A stretch of 64,000 nt of DNA, taken from NCBI RefSeq assembly GCF_029894425.1, contig NZ_JARXYJ010000001.1, positions 2,914,001 to 2,978,000 on the forward strand, given 5' to 3'. Origin of the DNA: Streptomyces sp. SAI-127 (lineage in GTDB: Bacteria; Actinomycetota; Actinomycetes; Streptomycetales; Streptomycetaceae). Positions 16,611-25,223 of the stretch are shown here, one piece after another. Position 1 is the stretch's first letter. Each line of letters begins with the position of its first letter. Under the pieces are notes generated by a model that did not search any database, was not told the origin of the DNA, and saw nothing but the letters and a program-made list of their open reading frames with translations. The translations under genes were made by a program, and so were the position numbers.

Positions 16611-17618
16611 TCAGGCCAGCGTCGCCACCAGGACCGCCTTGATCGTGTGCAGACGGTTCTCCGCCTCGTCGAAGACCACCGAGTGCACCGACTCGAACAC
16701 CTCGTCCGTGACCTCCAGGGACTCCAGGCCGTGGGTCTCGAAGATCTCCTGTCCCACCTTCGTACCGAGGTCGTGGAAGGCGGGCAGACAGTGCAGGAAC
16801 TTGACGTCCGCGTTCCCCGTGGCCCGCAGCACGTCCGTGGTCACCGCGTACGGCGACAGCGCGGCGATCCGCTCGTCCCACACGTCCTTCGGCTCCCCCA
16901 TGGAGACCCAGACATCGGTCGCGACGAAATCCGCCCCCCGCACACCCTCCTCCAGCGACTCGGTGAGGGTGATCCGCGCCCCGCTGTCCACGGCGAGCGT
17001 ACGGGCCCGCTCGACGACGTCCTGCGCGGGCCAGTAGGCCTTCGGGGCGACGATCCGTACGTCCATGCCCAACAGCGCACCGGTGATCAGATACGAGTTG
17101 CCCATGTTGAACCGCGCGTCACCGAGGTAGGCGAAGACGATCTCCCGGACCGGCTTCGCGGTGTGCTCGGTCATCGTCAGCACGTCGGCCAGCATCTGCG
17201 TGGGATGCCAGTCGTCGGTGAGCCCGTTGTACACCGGCACCCCGGCATACGCGGCCAGCTCCTCCACCTTCTGCTGGCTGTCCCCGCGGTACTCGATCCC
17301 GTCGTACATACGACCGAGCACGCGCGCGGTGTCCCGTACGGACTCCTTGTGGCCGATCTGCGAGCCGGACGGGTCCAGGTACGTCGTCGAGGCGCCCTGG
17401 TCCGCCGCCGCGACCTCGAACGCGCAGCGCGTGCGCGTCGAGGTCTTCTCGAAGATCAGCGCGATGTTCTTCCCGTTCAGGTACCGCGTCTCGGTCCCCG
17501 CCTTCTTGGCGGCCTTCAGCTCGGCTGCCAGCTCGACCAGCCCGAGGAACTCCTGCTCGGTGAAGTCGAGCTCCTTGAGGAAGTGGCGGCCGGCGAGGGC
17601 GGTCGGGACTGTCGCCAT
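16611..17618 (-). CDS. arcB: Ornithine carbamoyltransferase
   Basis: 335 residues. It contains the carbamoyl-phosphate motif [16 protein letters not shown], the ornithine-side segments [15 protein letters not shown] and [10 protein letters not shown], and the catalytic [10 protein letters not shown]. In cells it interconverts ornithine plus carbamoyl phosphate with citrulline. The gene lies 115 bases downstream of arginine deiminase on the same strand, which favours the catabolic ArcB role, although the sequence alone does not exclude anabolic ArgF. The spacer carries a strikingly AT-rich block resembling ARG boxes. No carbamate kinase gene is seen in this window. Confidence 0.93.
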   Translation of the reverse strand: MATVPTALAGRHFLKELDFTEQEFLGLVELAAELKAAKKAGTETRYLNGKNIALIFEKTSTRTRCAFEVAAADQGASTTYLDPSGSQIGHKESVRDTARVLGRMYDGIEYRGDSQQKVEELAAYAGVPVYNGLTDDWHPTQMLADVLTMTEHTAKPVREIVFAYLGDARFNMGNSYLITGALLGMDVRIVAPKAYWPAQDVVERARTLAVDSGARITLTESLEEGVRGADFVATDVWVSMGEPKDVWDERIAALSPYAVTTDVLRATGNADVKFLHCLPAFHDLGTKVGQEIFETHGLESLEVTDEVFESVHSVVFDEAENRLHTIKAVLVATLA

Positions 17619-17658
17619 GGGGGCGCTCCAGAGGTACGTGAACAGCGGACCCTTGGAA

Positions 17659-17690
17659 GTCTATACGATACTCAGCATTTATATACAGAC
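17659..17690 (-). promoter_or_regulatory. Putative tandem ARG boxes before ornithine carbamoyltransferase
   Basis: On the minus strand the AT-rich stretch reads TGTATATAAATGCTGAG followed by TATCGTATAGACTT. Two weak palindromic units approximate the ArgR operator pattern TGAATnnnnATTCA. The AT-richness is far above its surroundings. It sits 41-72 bases upstream of the start codon. Operator identity is inference. Confidence 0.4.
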
Positions 17691-17733
17691 TCCTGTACGA
17701 CTATGCGCTCGCGCGTTCCATAAGAGATCCCTC

Positions 17734-18957
17734 CTATACGGCCTCCCGCTCCACCGGACAGCTCATACAGCGCGGCCCGCCCCTCCCCCGCCCCAGCTCG
17801 CTGCCCGGGATCTCTATCACCTCGATGCCCTGCTTGCGCAGATGGGTGTTGGTGGTGGCGTTGCGCTCGTAGGCGACGACGACACCCGGCTCGACGGCGA
17901 GGACGTTGCAGCCGTCGTCCCACTGCTCGCGCTCGGCCGCGTGCACGTCCTGGGTGGCGGTCAGCACACGGATCTCGCTCAGCCCGAGTGAGGCGGCTAT
18001 CGCGCGGTGCATGTGCTCCGACGGGTGGTCGGTGACCTTGAGCTCCTTGTCACCGACGCCCGGTTCGATGGTGTACGACCTGAGCATGCCGAGTCCGGCG
18101 TACTGGGTGAAGGTGTCGCCGTCGACCATCGTCATCACGGTGTCGAGATGCATGAAGGCCCGGCGTTTCGGCATGTCGAGGGCCACGATCGACTGCGCGG
18201 AGCCCTCGGCGAACAGCTTGTGCGCGAGCATCTCGACGGCCTGGGGCGTGGTGCGCTCGCTCATGCCGATGAGGACGGCGCCGTTGCCGATGACGAGGAC
18301 GTCCCCGCCCTCGATGGTGGACGGGTAGTCGGCCTGCCCCTCCGACCAGATGTGGAACGTTTCGTCACGGAAGAGCGGGTGGTGGCGGTAGATCGCCTCG
18401 AAGTGGACCGTCTCGCGCTGACGGGCCGGCCAGCGCATGGCGTTGACGGCGACACCGTCGTAGATCCAGGCCGAGGTGTCGCGGGTGAAGAGGTGATTGG
18501 GCAGCGGGGCGAGCAGGAAGTCGTCGAGGTCCATGACATGGAAGCGCACGGAGGTCGGTTCCGGGTGCGCCTCCAGGAACTCCCGCTTGGTCATGCCGCC
18601 GACGAGGGCCTCGGCCAGCTCCGCGGCGGGCAGTGTCTCGAAGGAGGCCCGGAGGTGGTCGGTGGCCAGCGGGCCGTACTCCTTCTCGTCGAAGACACGG
18701 TCCAGGACGAGTGACCGGGCCGCCGGGATCTCCAGGGCCTCGGTGAGCAGGTCACCGAAGAGATGGACGGCGACACCGCGGTCGCGCAGCACGTCGGCGA
18801 ACCCGTCGTGCTCGGCGCGCGCCCGGCGCACCCACAGCACGTCGTCGAAGAGCAGTGCGTCCTTGTTGCTGGGGGTGAGCCTTTTGAGCTCGAGATCCGG
18901 CCGGTGAAGGATGACGCGGCGCAGCCGCCCGGCCTCGGAGTCGACATGGAATCCCAT
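17734..18957 (-). CDS. arcA: Arginine deiminase
   Basis: 407 residues, the normal length for ArcA. The pentein-fold guanidino-hydrolase signatures are present: [21 protein letters not shown], the [23 protein letters not shown] core, a [12 protein letters not shown] segment with the catalytic His, and the nucleophile Cys397 in GGPRCMSCP. It converts arginine to citrulline and ammonia in the cytoplasm. GGAGG precedes the ATG. With the next gene it provides the first two steps of the arginine deiminase pathway; the ATP-forming carbamate kinase is not nearby. Confidence 0.95.
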   Translation of the reverse strand: MGFHVDSEAGRLRRVILHRPDLELKRLTPSNKDALLFDDVLWVRRARAEHDGFADVLRDRGVAVHLFGDLLTEALEIPAARSLVLDRVFDEKEYGPLATDHLRASFETLPAAELAEALVGGMTKREFLEAHPEPTSVRFHVMDLDDFLLAPLPNHLFTRDTSAWIYDGVAVNAMRWPARQRETVHFEAIYRHHPLFRDETFHIWSEGQADYPSTIEGGDVLVIGNGAVLIGMSERTTPQAVEMLAHKLFAEGSAQSIVALDMPKRRAFMHLDTVMTMVDGDTFTQYAGLGMLRSYTIEPGVGDKELKVTDHPSEHMHRAIAASLGLSEIRVLTATQDVHAAEREQWDDGCNVLAVEPGVVVAYERNATTNTHLRKQGIEVIEIPGSELGRGRGGPRCMSCPVEREAV

Positions 18958-19022
18958 GCCTCCATCCTGACCAACGGGGGGCGTCTTGACCCCTCAGTCC
19001 GCCCAGCTTCTTTCTCGTCCAC

Positions 19023-19052
19023 TTGACGACAAGCATCTCACGCGGTTATCGT
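19023..19052 (+). promoter_or_regulatory. Predicted promoter for the SPFH operon
   Basis: TTGACG at 19023 and TATCGT at 19047 are separated by 18 bases, 26 bases upstream of the SPFH start codon. The elements match a vegetative sigma-70 promoter reasonably for Streptomyces. AGAGGGGG before ATG 19078 is the ribosome binding site. Confidence 0.4.
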
Positions 19053-19077
19053 CCAACAGACGAAAAGAGGGGGTTCG

Positions 19078-20082
19078 ATGGCCGACATCACCCGGCGCCT
19101 CGGCTGGCGCCATCTGCGCGGCGCGCCCACGGCGCACATCCGGCACCACCGCGGCGGCACACTGCTGCACGACGGTCCGGGGCTCAGCTTCTGGTTCCGC
19201 GCACTGACGGCCGCGCTCTCCGAAGTTCCGGTGGACGACCGCGAGTTGGCCATGACGTTCCATGCCCGTACGTCGGACTTCCAGGACGTGGCGGTACAGG
19301 CGACCGTGACCTACCGGATCGGCGACCCGGCACTGGCCGCCGCCCGCCTGGACTTCTCGATCGACCCGGACACCGGCGTGTGGCGGGGCGCGCCCCTGGA
19401 GCAACTGGGCACGCTGCTCACGGAGACGGCCCAGCAGCACGCGCTCGACGTACTGACCCGGACATCCCTGTCCTCCGCCCTGGTCGACGGCGTTTCGGCG
19501 GTGCGGGAGAGGATCGCGGCGGGCCTGGACGCCGAACCACGGCTGCCGGCCACCGGCATCGAGGTGGTGGCCGTACGCGTGATGGCGCTGCGCCCCGAGC
19601 CGGAGGTGGAGCGCGCCCTGCGCACCCCGGCCCGCGAACAGATCCAGCAGGAGGCCGACCGGGCGACCTACGAACGGCGGGCCGTCGCCGTGGAGCGGGA
19701 ACGGGCCATCGCCGAGAACGAACTGGCCAGCCAGATCGAACTCGCCCGCCGCGAGGAGCAGTTGGTGGAGCAGCGGGGCACGAACGCACGCCGGGAGGCG
19801 GAGGAGCACGCGGCGGCGGACGCGGTACGGGCCGAGGCGGAGGCGACACGGTCGGTACGGCTCGCTCGCGCGGAGGCCGAAGGCGCGCGCACGGTGGGCG
19901 ACGCGAAGGCACAGGCGCAGGCCGCCTGGTTGCGGGTGCACGCGGAGGTCGAGGTCGCCACGCTGCACGCCCTCGCCGGGACCCGGCTCGCGGAGAACCT
20001 GCCGAACATCGACAGCCTGACGATCTCGCCGGACGTACTGACGGGGCTGCTGGCGAAGCTGGGCGCACGGGAGCCGGAGTGA
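19078..20082 (+). CDS. SPFH/band-7-family protein
   Basis: 334 residues. Residues ~20-185 form an SPFH/PHB domain (GPGLSFWFRALTAALSEVP, MTFHARTSDFQDVAVQATVTYRI, GIEVVAVRVMALRPEPEVERAL). Residues ~190-290 form a long Arg/Glu/Ala-rich coiled coil. SPFH proteins form ring-like membrane-linked oligomers, but no N-terminal transmembrane helix is seen here, so this one may be cytosolic or peripheral. Its TGA overlaps the GTG of the next gene, so the two products probably act together. Exact role unknown. Confidence 0.87.
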   Translation: MADITRRLGWRHLRGAPTAHIRHHRGGTLLHDGPGLSFWFRALTAALSEVPVDDRELAMTFHARTSDFQDVAVQATVTYRIGDPALAAARLDFSIDPDTGVWRGAPLEQLGTLLTETAQQHALDVLTRTSLSSALVDGVSAVRERIAAGLDAEPRLPATGIEVVAVRVMALRPEPEVERALRTPAREQIQQEADRATYERRAVAVERERAIAENELASQIELARREEQLVEQRGTNARREAEEHAAADAVRAEAEATRSVRLARAEAEGARTVGDAKAQAQAAWLRVHAEVEVATLHALAGTRLAENLPNIDSLTISPDVLTGLLAKLGAREPE

Positions 20083-20972
20083 GCCTCGCACCGCGGGCCG
20101 TCCTGGTTCACCGCACCACGGAGTACGAGGAGTTGGTGGCCCACCACGGCACCCATGGCCAGGCCGCCTTCTTCCTGTCCTCCCGGGGCCGGGACATCGC
20201 GGAGGTCGCCGAACGTCATGAGCGCACCCGGCGGGCGCTCGCCGAGGTGACCTCCGCCATCCCACTGACCTGGCGTCAGGCGCGGGTGGAACGAGCCGAC
20301 CTGGACCGCTTCCTGTTCGCACCCGAGGACGTCGTGATCGTGGTCGGGCAGGACGGTCTGGTGGCCAACGTCGCCAAATACCTCTCCGGGCAACGGGTGC
20401 TGGGCATCGACACCGACCCCGGCCGCAACCCCGGCGTCCTGGTACGCCACCGTCCCGCGCAGGCCGCGGCCCTGCTCCCGGCGGCCCTCGACACCACCGT
20501 GGACGAACTCACCATGGTCGAGGCCGTCGCCGACGACACACAGCGGCTGGTCGCCCTGAACGAGATCTACCTGGGCGCCGCCGGACACCAGACAGCCAGA
20601 TACCGCCTGGGCCTGGAGGGCGACGGGGGTGTCGTCGAGGCCCAGGCTTCGTCCGGGGTGCTGGTGGGGACGGGGACAGGGGCCACCGGCTGGCTCCGCT
20701 CGCTCTGGCAGGAGCGGGGCGGCCGGCTGCGGCTGCCTGGCCCGACGGAGGACCGCCTGCTGTGGTTCGTACGGGAGGCCTGGCCGTCCCCCGCCACCGG
20801 AACGTCCCTGATCGCCGGCGAACTCCCCGCCCGCGCCCGCCTCCGCCTCACCGTCGAGTCCGAACGGCTGATCGCCTTCGGGGACGGCATGGAAGGGGAC
20901 GCGGTGGAGCTGACGTGGGGGCAGACGGTGGAGGTGGGGGTGTGTGGGGAGCGGTTGCGGTTGGTGGGGTGA
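20079..20972 (+). CDS. NAD-kinase-like protein with altered GGDG motif
   Basis: About 297 residues resembling the ATP-NAD kinase/diacylglycerol kinase fold. VVIVVGQDGLVANVAKYL occupies the place of the GGDGT nucleotide motif, NEIYLGAAGHQTARY the place of the conserved NE region, and GVLVGTGTGATGW the place of the STGSTAY motif. Substitution of GGDG by GQDG and loss of part of the later motifs suggests either a different phosphoryl acceptor or loss of catalysis. The GTG start overlaps the SPFH stop (GTGA), so expression is coupled. No comparable function is known to me for this pair. Confidence 0.7.
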   Translation: MSLAPRAVLVHRTTEYEELVAHHGTHGQAAFFLSSRGRDIAEVAERHERTRRALAEVTSAIPLTWRQARVERADLDRFLFAPEDVVIVVGQDGLVANVAKYLSGQRVLGIDTDPGRNPGVLVRHRPAQAAALLPAALDTTVDELTMVEAVADDTQRLVALNEIYLGAAGHQTARYRLGLEGDGGVVEAQASSGVLVGTGTGATGWLRSLWQERGGRLRLPGPTEDRLLWFVREAWPSPATGTSLIAGELPARARLRLTVESERLIAFGDGMEGDAVELTWGQTVEVGVCGERLRLVG

Positions 20973-21025
20973 ACCGGGGGGGGAGGGGTGACCGGCAGAT
21001 CACCCCTCACCCCCCGACCCGCGCC

Positions 21026-23593
21026 TCACAGCCGTGGGTCGACCGGCTCCGACTCCAGCGCCAGCACCCCGAACACCGCCTCGTGGACCCGCCAGAGCGG
21101 CTCGCCCTCCGCCAGCCGGTCCAGGGCCTCCAGGCCGAGGGCGTACTCGCGGATCGCGAGGGAGCGCTTGTGGTTCAGGAACCTCTTGCGCAGGCGGTCG
21201 AGGTTCTCCGGGCGGGTGTACTCCGGACCGTAGATGATCCGCAGGTACTCCCGGCCGCGGCACTTGATGCCGGGCTGGACCAGCCGGCCCTCCGGGCTGC
21301 GGACCACCGCGCCGAGCGGCTTGACGACCATGCCCTCGCCGCCGCGGCCGGTCATCTCCAGCCACCAGTCGACGCCCGCCCGCACCGACTCCGGGTCACC
21401 GGTGTCGACGTAGAGGCGCCGGGTGGTCTGGAGCAGGCCGGTGCCGTCGTGCTCCACCAGGCGGTCCAGCAGGGCCAGCTGCTCGTCGTGCGGGAGCGCG
21501 GCGAGACTGCGGCCCTGCACCGCGAGGATCTGGAACGGCGCCAGGCGGACGCCGTCCAGACCGTCGGTGGTCCAGCAGTAGCGCCGGTACGCGTCGGTGA
21601 ACGCGTCCGCCGCGTCGGCCCGTTCGCGCTGGCGGGCCAGCAGGTCCGTCACGTCCACGCCCCGGTCGGCCGCCCCCTGGAGCGCGGCCAGCGCGCCCGG
21701 GAAGACCGCGCCGGCCGCGGCGCCGACGGCCGCGTACTGCGACCGCAGCAGGCCGGCGGCCTTCAGCGACCACGGCATCAGCTCGGCGTCCAGCAGGAGC
21801 CAGTCCCCCGCGCCGGAGGCGCTGTTGGACGCAGTGAGTTCGGACCACAGGCCCGCCTCGCCGATCGCCTCTCGCAAGCGGTCCAGGATCGCCTCCGTCA
21901 CCGACTCGTCGTCGAAGAAGGGGCGGCCGGTGCGCGTGTAGAGGGAGCCGGTCGGGCCGTCCACGCCGAAGCGCTTGCGGGCCGTCTCCGCGTCCCGGCA
22001 GACCAGGGCCACCGCCCGCGAGCCCATGTGCTTCTCCTCGCACACGACCCGCTCGACACCGTCCTGCGCGTACTGCGCGAAGGCCTCGGCGGGGTGCTCC
22101 AGGTACCCCTCGATGTGGCTGGTGGCCGTCGGTGCCATGGTCGGTGGGAGGTACGGCAGCAGCCGCGGGTCCACCGCGAAGCGGCTCATGACCTCCAGGG
22201 CCGCGGCCGCGTTCTCCTCCCGGACGGCGACCCGGCCCGTGTGCCGGGTCTCGACCGCCCGGCGGCCGTGCACGTCGGCGAGGTCCAGCGGCCGGCCGTC
22301 GTGCCCGCCGGGCGCCTCCGTCTTCAGCGGCTTGGTCGGCTCGTACCAGACCCGCTCCGCCGGTACGTCGACCAGCTCCCGCTCCGGCCAGCGCAGCGCC
22401 GTGAGCTTGCCGCCGAAGACCGCTCCGGTGTCCAGGCAGATCGTGTTGTTGAGCCACGTCGCCTCCGGAACCGGCGTGTGGCCGTAGACCACGGCCGCCC
22501 GGCCGCGGTAGTCCTCCGCCCACGGGTAGCGCACCGGCAGTCCGAACTCGTCGGTCTCTCCGGTGGTGTCGCCGTACAGGGCGTGCGAGCGGACCCGGCC
22601 GGAGGTGCGGCCGTGGTACTTCTCCGGCAGACCGGCGTGGCAGACGACCAGGCGGCCGCCGTCGAGGACGTAGTGGCTGACCAGACCGTCGATGAACTCC
22701 CTCACCTCGGACCGGAACTCGTCCGAGACGCTCTCCATCTGCTCGATGGTCTCCGCGAGGCCATGGGTGTGCTGGACCTTGCGGCCCTTCAGGTAACGGC
22801 CGTACTTGTTCTCGTGGTTGCCCGGCACGCACAGCGCGTTGCCCGACTTGACCATCGACATCACGCGGCGCAGCACACCGGGGCTGTCCGGGCCGCGGTC
22901 GACGAGGTCACCGACGAAGACCGCGGTGCGGCCCTCGGGGTGGACGCCGTCGGTGTAGCCCAACTTGCCGAGCAGCGACTCCAGTTCCAAGGCGCAGCCG
23001 TGGATGTCACCGACGATGTCGAAGGGGCCGGTGAGGTGGGTCAGGTCGTTGAAGCGCTTCTCGGTGACGACGGTGGCGTTCTCGACGTCCGCCACGCCGC
23101 GCAGGACGTGCACCTTGCGGAAGCCCTCGCGCTCCAGGCGGCGGATCGATCGCCTCAGTTCACGGATGTGGCGCTTGATGACCCGGATCGGCATGTCGGC
23201 CCGGTCGGTGCGGGCCGCGTTGCGCTCGGCGCACACCTCCTCCGGCACGTCCAGGACGATGGCGATGGGCAGCACGTCGTACTTCTTCGCCAGGTCGATC
23301 AGCTGCCGTCGGCTGTCCTCCTGCACACTGGTCGCGTCGACGACCGTGCGGCGGCCGGCGGCCAGGCGCTTGCCCGCGATGTAGTGCAGGACGTCGAAGG
23401 CGTCCTTCGTCGCGCCCTGGTCGTTCTCGTCGTCGGAGACCAGGCCCCGGCAGAAGTCCGAGGAGATCACCTCGGTCGGCTTGAAGTGCCGGCGGGCGAA
23501 GGTGGACTTGCCGGAGCCCGAGGCGCCGACGAGGACGACGAGGGAGAGGTCGGTGACGGGAAGAGTCCGTCCCGTGCGCTGGATCTCGGTCAT
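21026..23593 (-). CDS. pnkp: Polynucleotide kinase-phosphatase Pnkp (RNA repair)
   Basis: 855 residues with the three modules of bacterial Pnkp. An N-terminal 5'-kinase has P-loop GASGSGKST (residues 23-31). A central metallophosphoesterase 2',3'-phosphatase follows (GDIHG, GDLVDRGPDS, GNHENKYGRYL, CHAGLP, YGHTPV; residues ~180-430). The C-terminal ligase/adenylyltransferase domain has nucleophile Lys in EEKHMGSRAV and the ATP site EGMVVKPLG. It heals and seals broken RNA ends with Hen1. ATG 23593 overlaps the Hen1 stop (ATGA). An in-frame extension to 23767 lies inside hen1 and is rejected. Confidence 0.95.
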   Translation of the reverse strand: MTEIQRTGRTLPVTDLSLVVLVGASGSGKSTFARRHFKPTEVISSDFCRGLVSDDENDQGATKDAFDVLHYIAGKRLAAGRRTVVDATSVQEDSRRQLIDLAKKYDVLPIAIVLDVPEEVCAERNAARTDRADMPIRVIKRHIRELRRSIRRLEREGFRKVHVLRGVADVENATVVTEKRFNDLTHLTGPFDIVGDIHGCALELESLLGKLGYTDGVHPEGRTAVFVGDLVDRGPDSPGVLRRVMSMVKSGNALCVPGNHENKYGRYLKGRKVQHTHGLAETIEQMESVSDEFRSEVREFIDGLVSHYVLDGGRLVVCHAGLPEKYHGRTSGRVRSHALYGDTTGETDEFGLPVRYPWAEDYRGRAAVVYGHTPVPEATWLNNTICLDTGAVFGGKLTALRWPERELVDVPAERVWYEPTKPLKTEAPGGHDGRPLDLADVHGRRAVETRHTGRVAVREENAAAALEVMSRFAVDPRLLPYLPPTMAPTATSHIEGYLEHPAEAFAQYAQDGVERVVCEEKHMGSRAVALVCRDAETARKRFGVDGPTGSLYTRTGRPFFDDESVTEAILDRLREAIGEAGLWSELTASNSASGAGDWLLLDAELMPWSLKAAGLLRSQYAAVGAAAGAVFPGALAALQGAADRGVDVTDLLARQRERADAADAFTDAYRRYCWTTDGLDGVRLAPFQILAVQGRSLAALPHDEQLALLDRLVEHDGTGLLQTTRRLYVDTGDPESVRAGVDWWLEMTGRGGEGMVVKPLGAVVRSPEGRLVQPGIKCRGREYLRIIYGPEYTRPENLDRLRKRFLNHKRSLAIREYALGLEALDRLAEGEPLWRVHEAVFGVLALESEPVDPRL

Positions 23594-25068
23594 GCCGCCT
23601 TCGCCTCCTTCTCGGTCCTGATCACAGCTGTGCTCAATGCAAAAATGGCCATCTGCGTGGGCGGCCCCACCTCCGGGTCGTCCGGCCCCACCGGCATGAA
23701 CTCCACGTCGTAGCCGTGCCGTTCGGCCACCGACGAGGCCCAGGCCCGGAACTCCTGCCGCGTCCACTCGAAGCGGTGGTCGCCGTGCCGGACGTGCCCG
23801 GCCGGGAGCGACTCCCAGCGGACGTTGTACTCGACGTTCGGGGTCGTCACGAGGACGGTCCGCGGACGGGCCGCGCCGAACACCGCGTACTCCAGGGCGG
23901 GCAACCGGGGCAGGTCGAGGTGCTCGATCACCTCGCTGAGCACGGCGGCGTCGTACCCCTTGAGCCGCTTGTCGGTGTACGCCAGCGAGCCCTGGAAGAG
24001 CTGGACGCGCGAGGCCATCCGCTCCCCCATGCGGTCCAGCTTCAGCCGCCGGGAGGCGATGGTGAGCGCCCGCACCGACACGTCGACGCCGACGATCTCG
24101 GTGAACTTCGGGTCCTTGAGCAGTGCCTGCACCAACTGGCCCTGTCCGCAGCCGAGGTCGAGGACGCGGGCGGCGCCGGCCGCGCGCAGCGCCTCCAGGA
24201 TGGCCTCACGGCGCTGGACGGCGAGCGGGGTCGGCTTCTCCTCGGTCTCGGTCTCCGCCTCGACGGCGTTGTCGATGTCCTCGACCTCGCTGTCGTCGGC
24301 CTCGGCCAGCCGCACCAGCTCCAGGCGTTCCATCGCCTCACGCGTCAGCGACCAGCGGCGGGACAGGTAACGGCTGGTGATCAGCTTCTGCTCCGGGTGC
24401 GCGGGCAGCCAGCCCTCACCGGCCCTGAGCAGCTTGTCGACCTCGTCGGGGGCCACCCAGTAGTGCTTGGCGTCGTCGAGGACGGGGAGGAGGACGTACA
24501 GATGACGCAGGGCCTCGGCGACGGTCAGCTGCGCGGACTCCAGTTCGAGGCGGACATAGCGCGAGTCGCCCCACTCGGGGAACTCGGTGTCCAGCGCGAC
24601 CGGTTCGGCCGTCACGGTCCAGCCGAGCGGCTCGAACAGGCGGCGTACGAGTTCCGGGCCGCCGCGGGCCGCCACAGCGGGCACCTCGATGCGCAACGGC
24701 CGTGTCTGCGACGGGAGTTCGGGCTTGGCGCTGCACACCCCGCGCATCGCGCTGGAGAAGACCGCGCTCAGCGCCACCGCGAGCAGCGAAGACGCCGCGT
24801 AGGGGCGGTCGTTGACGTACTGCGCGAGCGCCGCGTCCGGGGCGCCGCCGCGCCCTTTGCCCTTGCCGCGCCTGACCAGCGCCACCGCGTCGACCTCCAG
24901 CAACAGCGCCGCCGTGCAACGCTGATCGTCCGCCTCGGGATACAGGACGTGCGCCCTGCCGTAGGAGGTGGAGAACGCCTGCGCCTTCTCGGGATGCTTG
25001 TGCAGCAGGAAGCCGAGATCGGTGGCGGGGCGCTCGGGAGTGCCGGTGGTACTGATCGTCAGAAACAT
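23590..25068 (-). CDS. hen1: 3'-terminal RNA ribose 2'-O-methyltransferase Hen1
   Basis: 492 residues. The N-terminal half (residues 1-~240) is the bacterial Hen1 domain that binds and activates the Pnkp ligase. The C-terminal half is a SAM methyltransferase (VLDLGCGQGQLVQALL) with the metal-binding motif EVIEH (SEVIEHLDLPRL), the TTPNVEYNVRW segment and a later His in RHGDHRFEWTR. It methylates the 2'-OH at the RNA 3' end during repair, protecting the repaired junction from repeated cleavage. ATG 25068 (MFLTIS) has GGAGAGG upstream; 11 further codons are open but lack support. It is translationally coupled to pnkp. Confidence 0.95.
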   Translation of the reverse strand: MFLTISTTGTPERPATDLGFLLHKHPEKAQAFSTSYGRAHVLYPEADDQRCTAALLLEVDAVALVRRGKGKGRGGAPDAALAQYVNDRPYAASSLLAVALSAVFSSAMRGVCSAKPELPSQTRPLRIEVPAVAARGGPELVRRLFEPLGWTVTAEPVALDTEFPEWGDSRYVRLELESAQLTVAEALRHLYVLLPVLDDAKHYWVAPDEVDKLLRAGEGWLPAHPEQKLITSRYLSRRWSLTREAMERLELVRLAEADDSEVEDIDNAVEAETETEEKPTPLAVQRREAILEALRAAGAARVLDLGCGQGQLVQALLKDPKFTEIVGVDVSVRALTIASRRLKLDRMGERMASRVQLFQGSLAYTDKRLKGYDAAVLSEVIEHLDLPRLPALEYAVFGAARPRTVLVTTPNVEYNVRWESLPAGHVRHGDHRFEWTRQEFRAWASSVAERHGYDVEFMPVGPDDPEVGPPTQMAIFALSTAVIRTEKEAKAA

Positions 25069-25119
25069 ACGAGTGGCCTCTCCGGCCGGTGGACGGGACA
25101 TTGACGCCGTACGCGCGAA

Positions 25120-25149
25120 GGCCCCCGAGGAGGGTGATCCTGGGGGGCC
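25120..25149. other. G/C-only hairpin in the hen1 leader
   Basis: GGCCCCC (25120-25126) and GGGGGCC (25143-25149) pair across a 16-base loop upstream of hen1. Without a U-tract it is a weak terminator candidate. It could instead reduce read-through or fold within the hen1 5' leader. Confidence 0.35.
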
Positions 25150-25190
25150 GGCAGGACGACGTCCTCAGCTTCGCACGATCCGTCCGACCT

Positions 25191-25216
25191 GCGCCTTCGA
25201 TTAATCGAAAGGCGCC
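25191..25216. promoter_or_regulatory. TTCGATTAATCGAA palindrome upstream of hen1-pnkp
   Basis: TTCGATTAATCGAA (25196-25209) is a perfect 14-bp palindrome. Outer arms GCGCC and GGCGC extend it, with one unpaired A. It lies 123 bases upstream of hen1 and just after the LLM oxidoreductase stop. The AT-rich centre in a GC-rich genome suggests a regulator binding site for the RNA repair operon. A terminator for the preceding gene is the alternative. Confidence 0.5.
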
Positions 25217-25223
25217 GAACCGC

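Noticed and set aside
20762..23713. 983-codon plus-strand frame
   Set aside because: Antisense to pnkp; repetitive Val/Arg/Gly/Ala composition without motifs.
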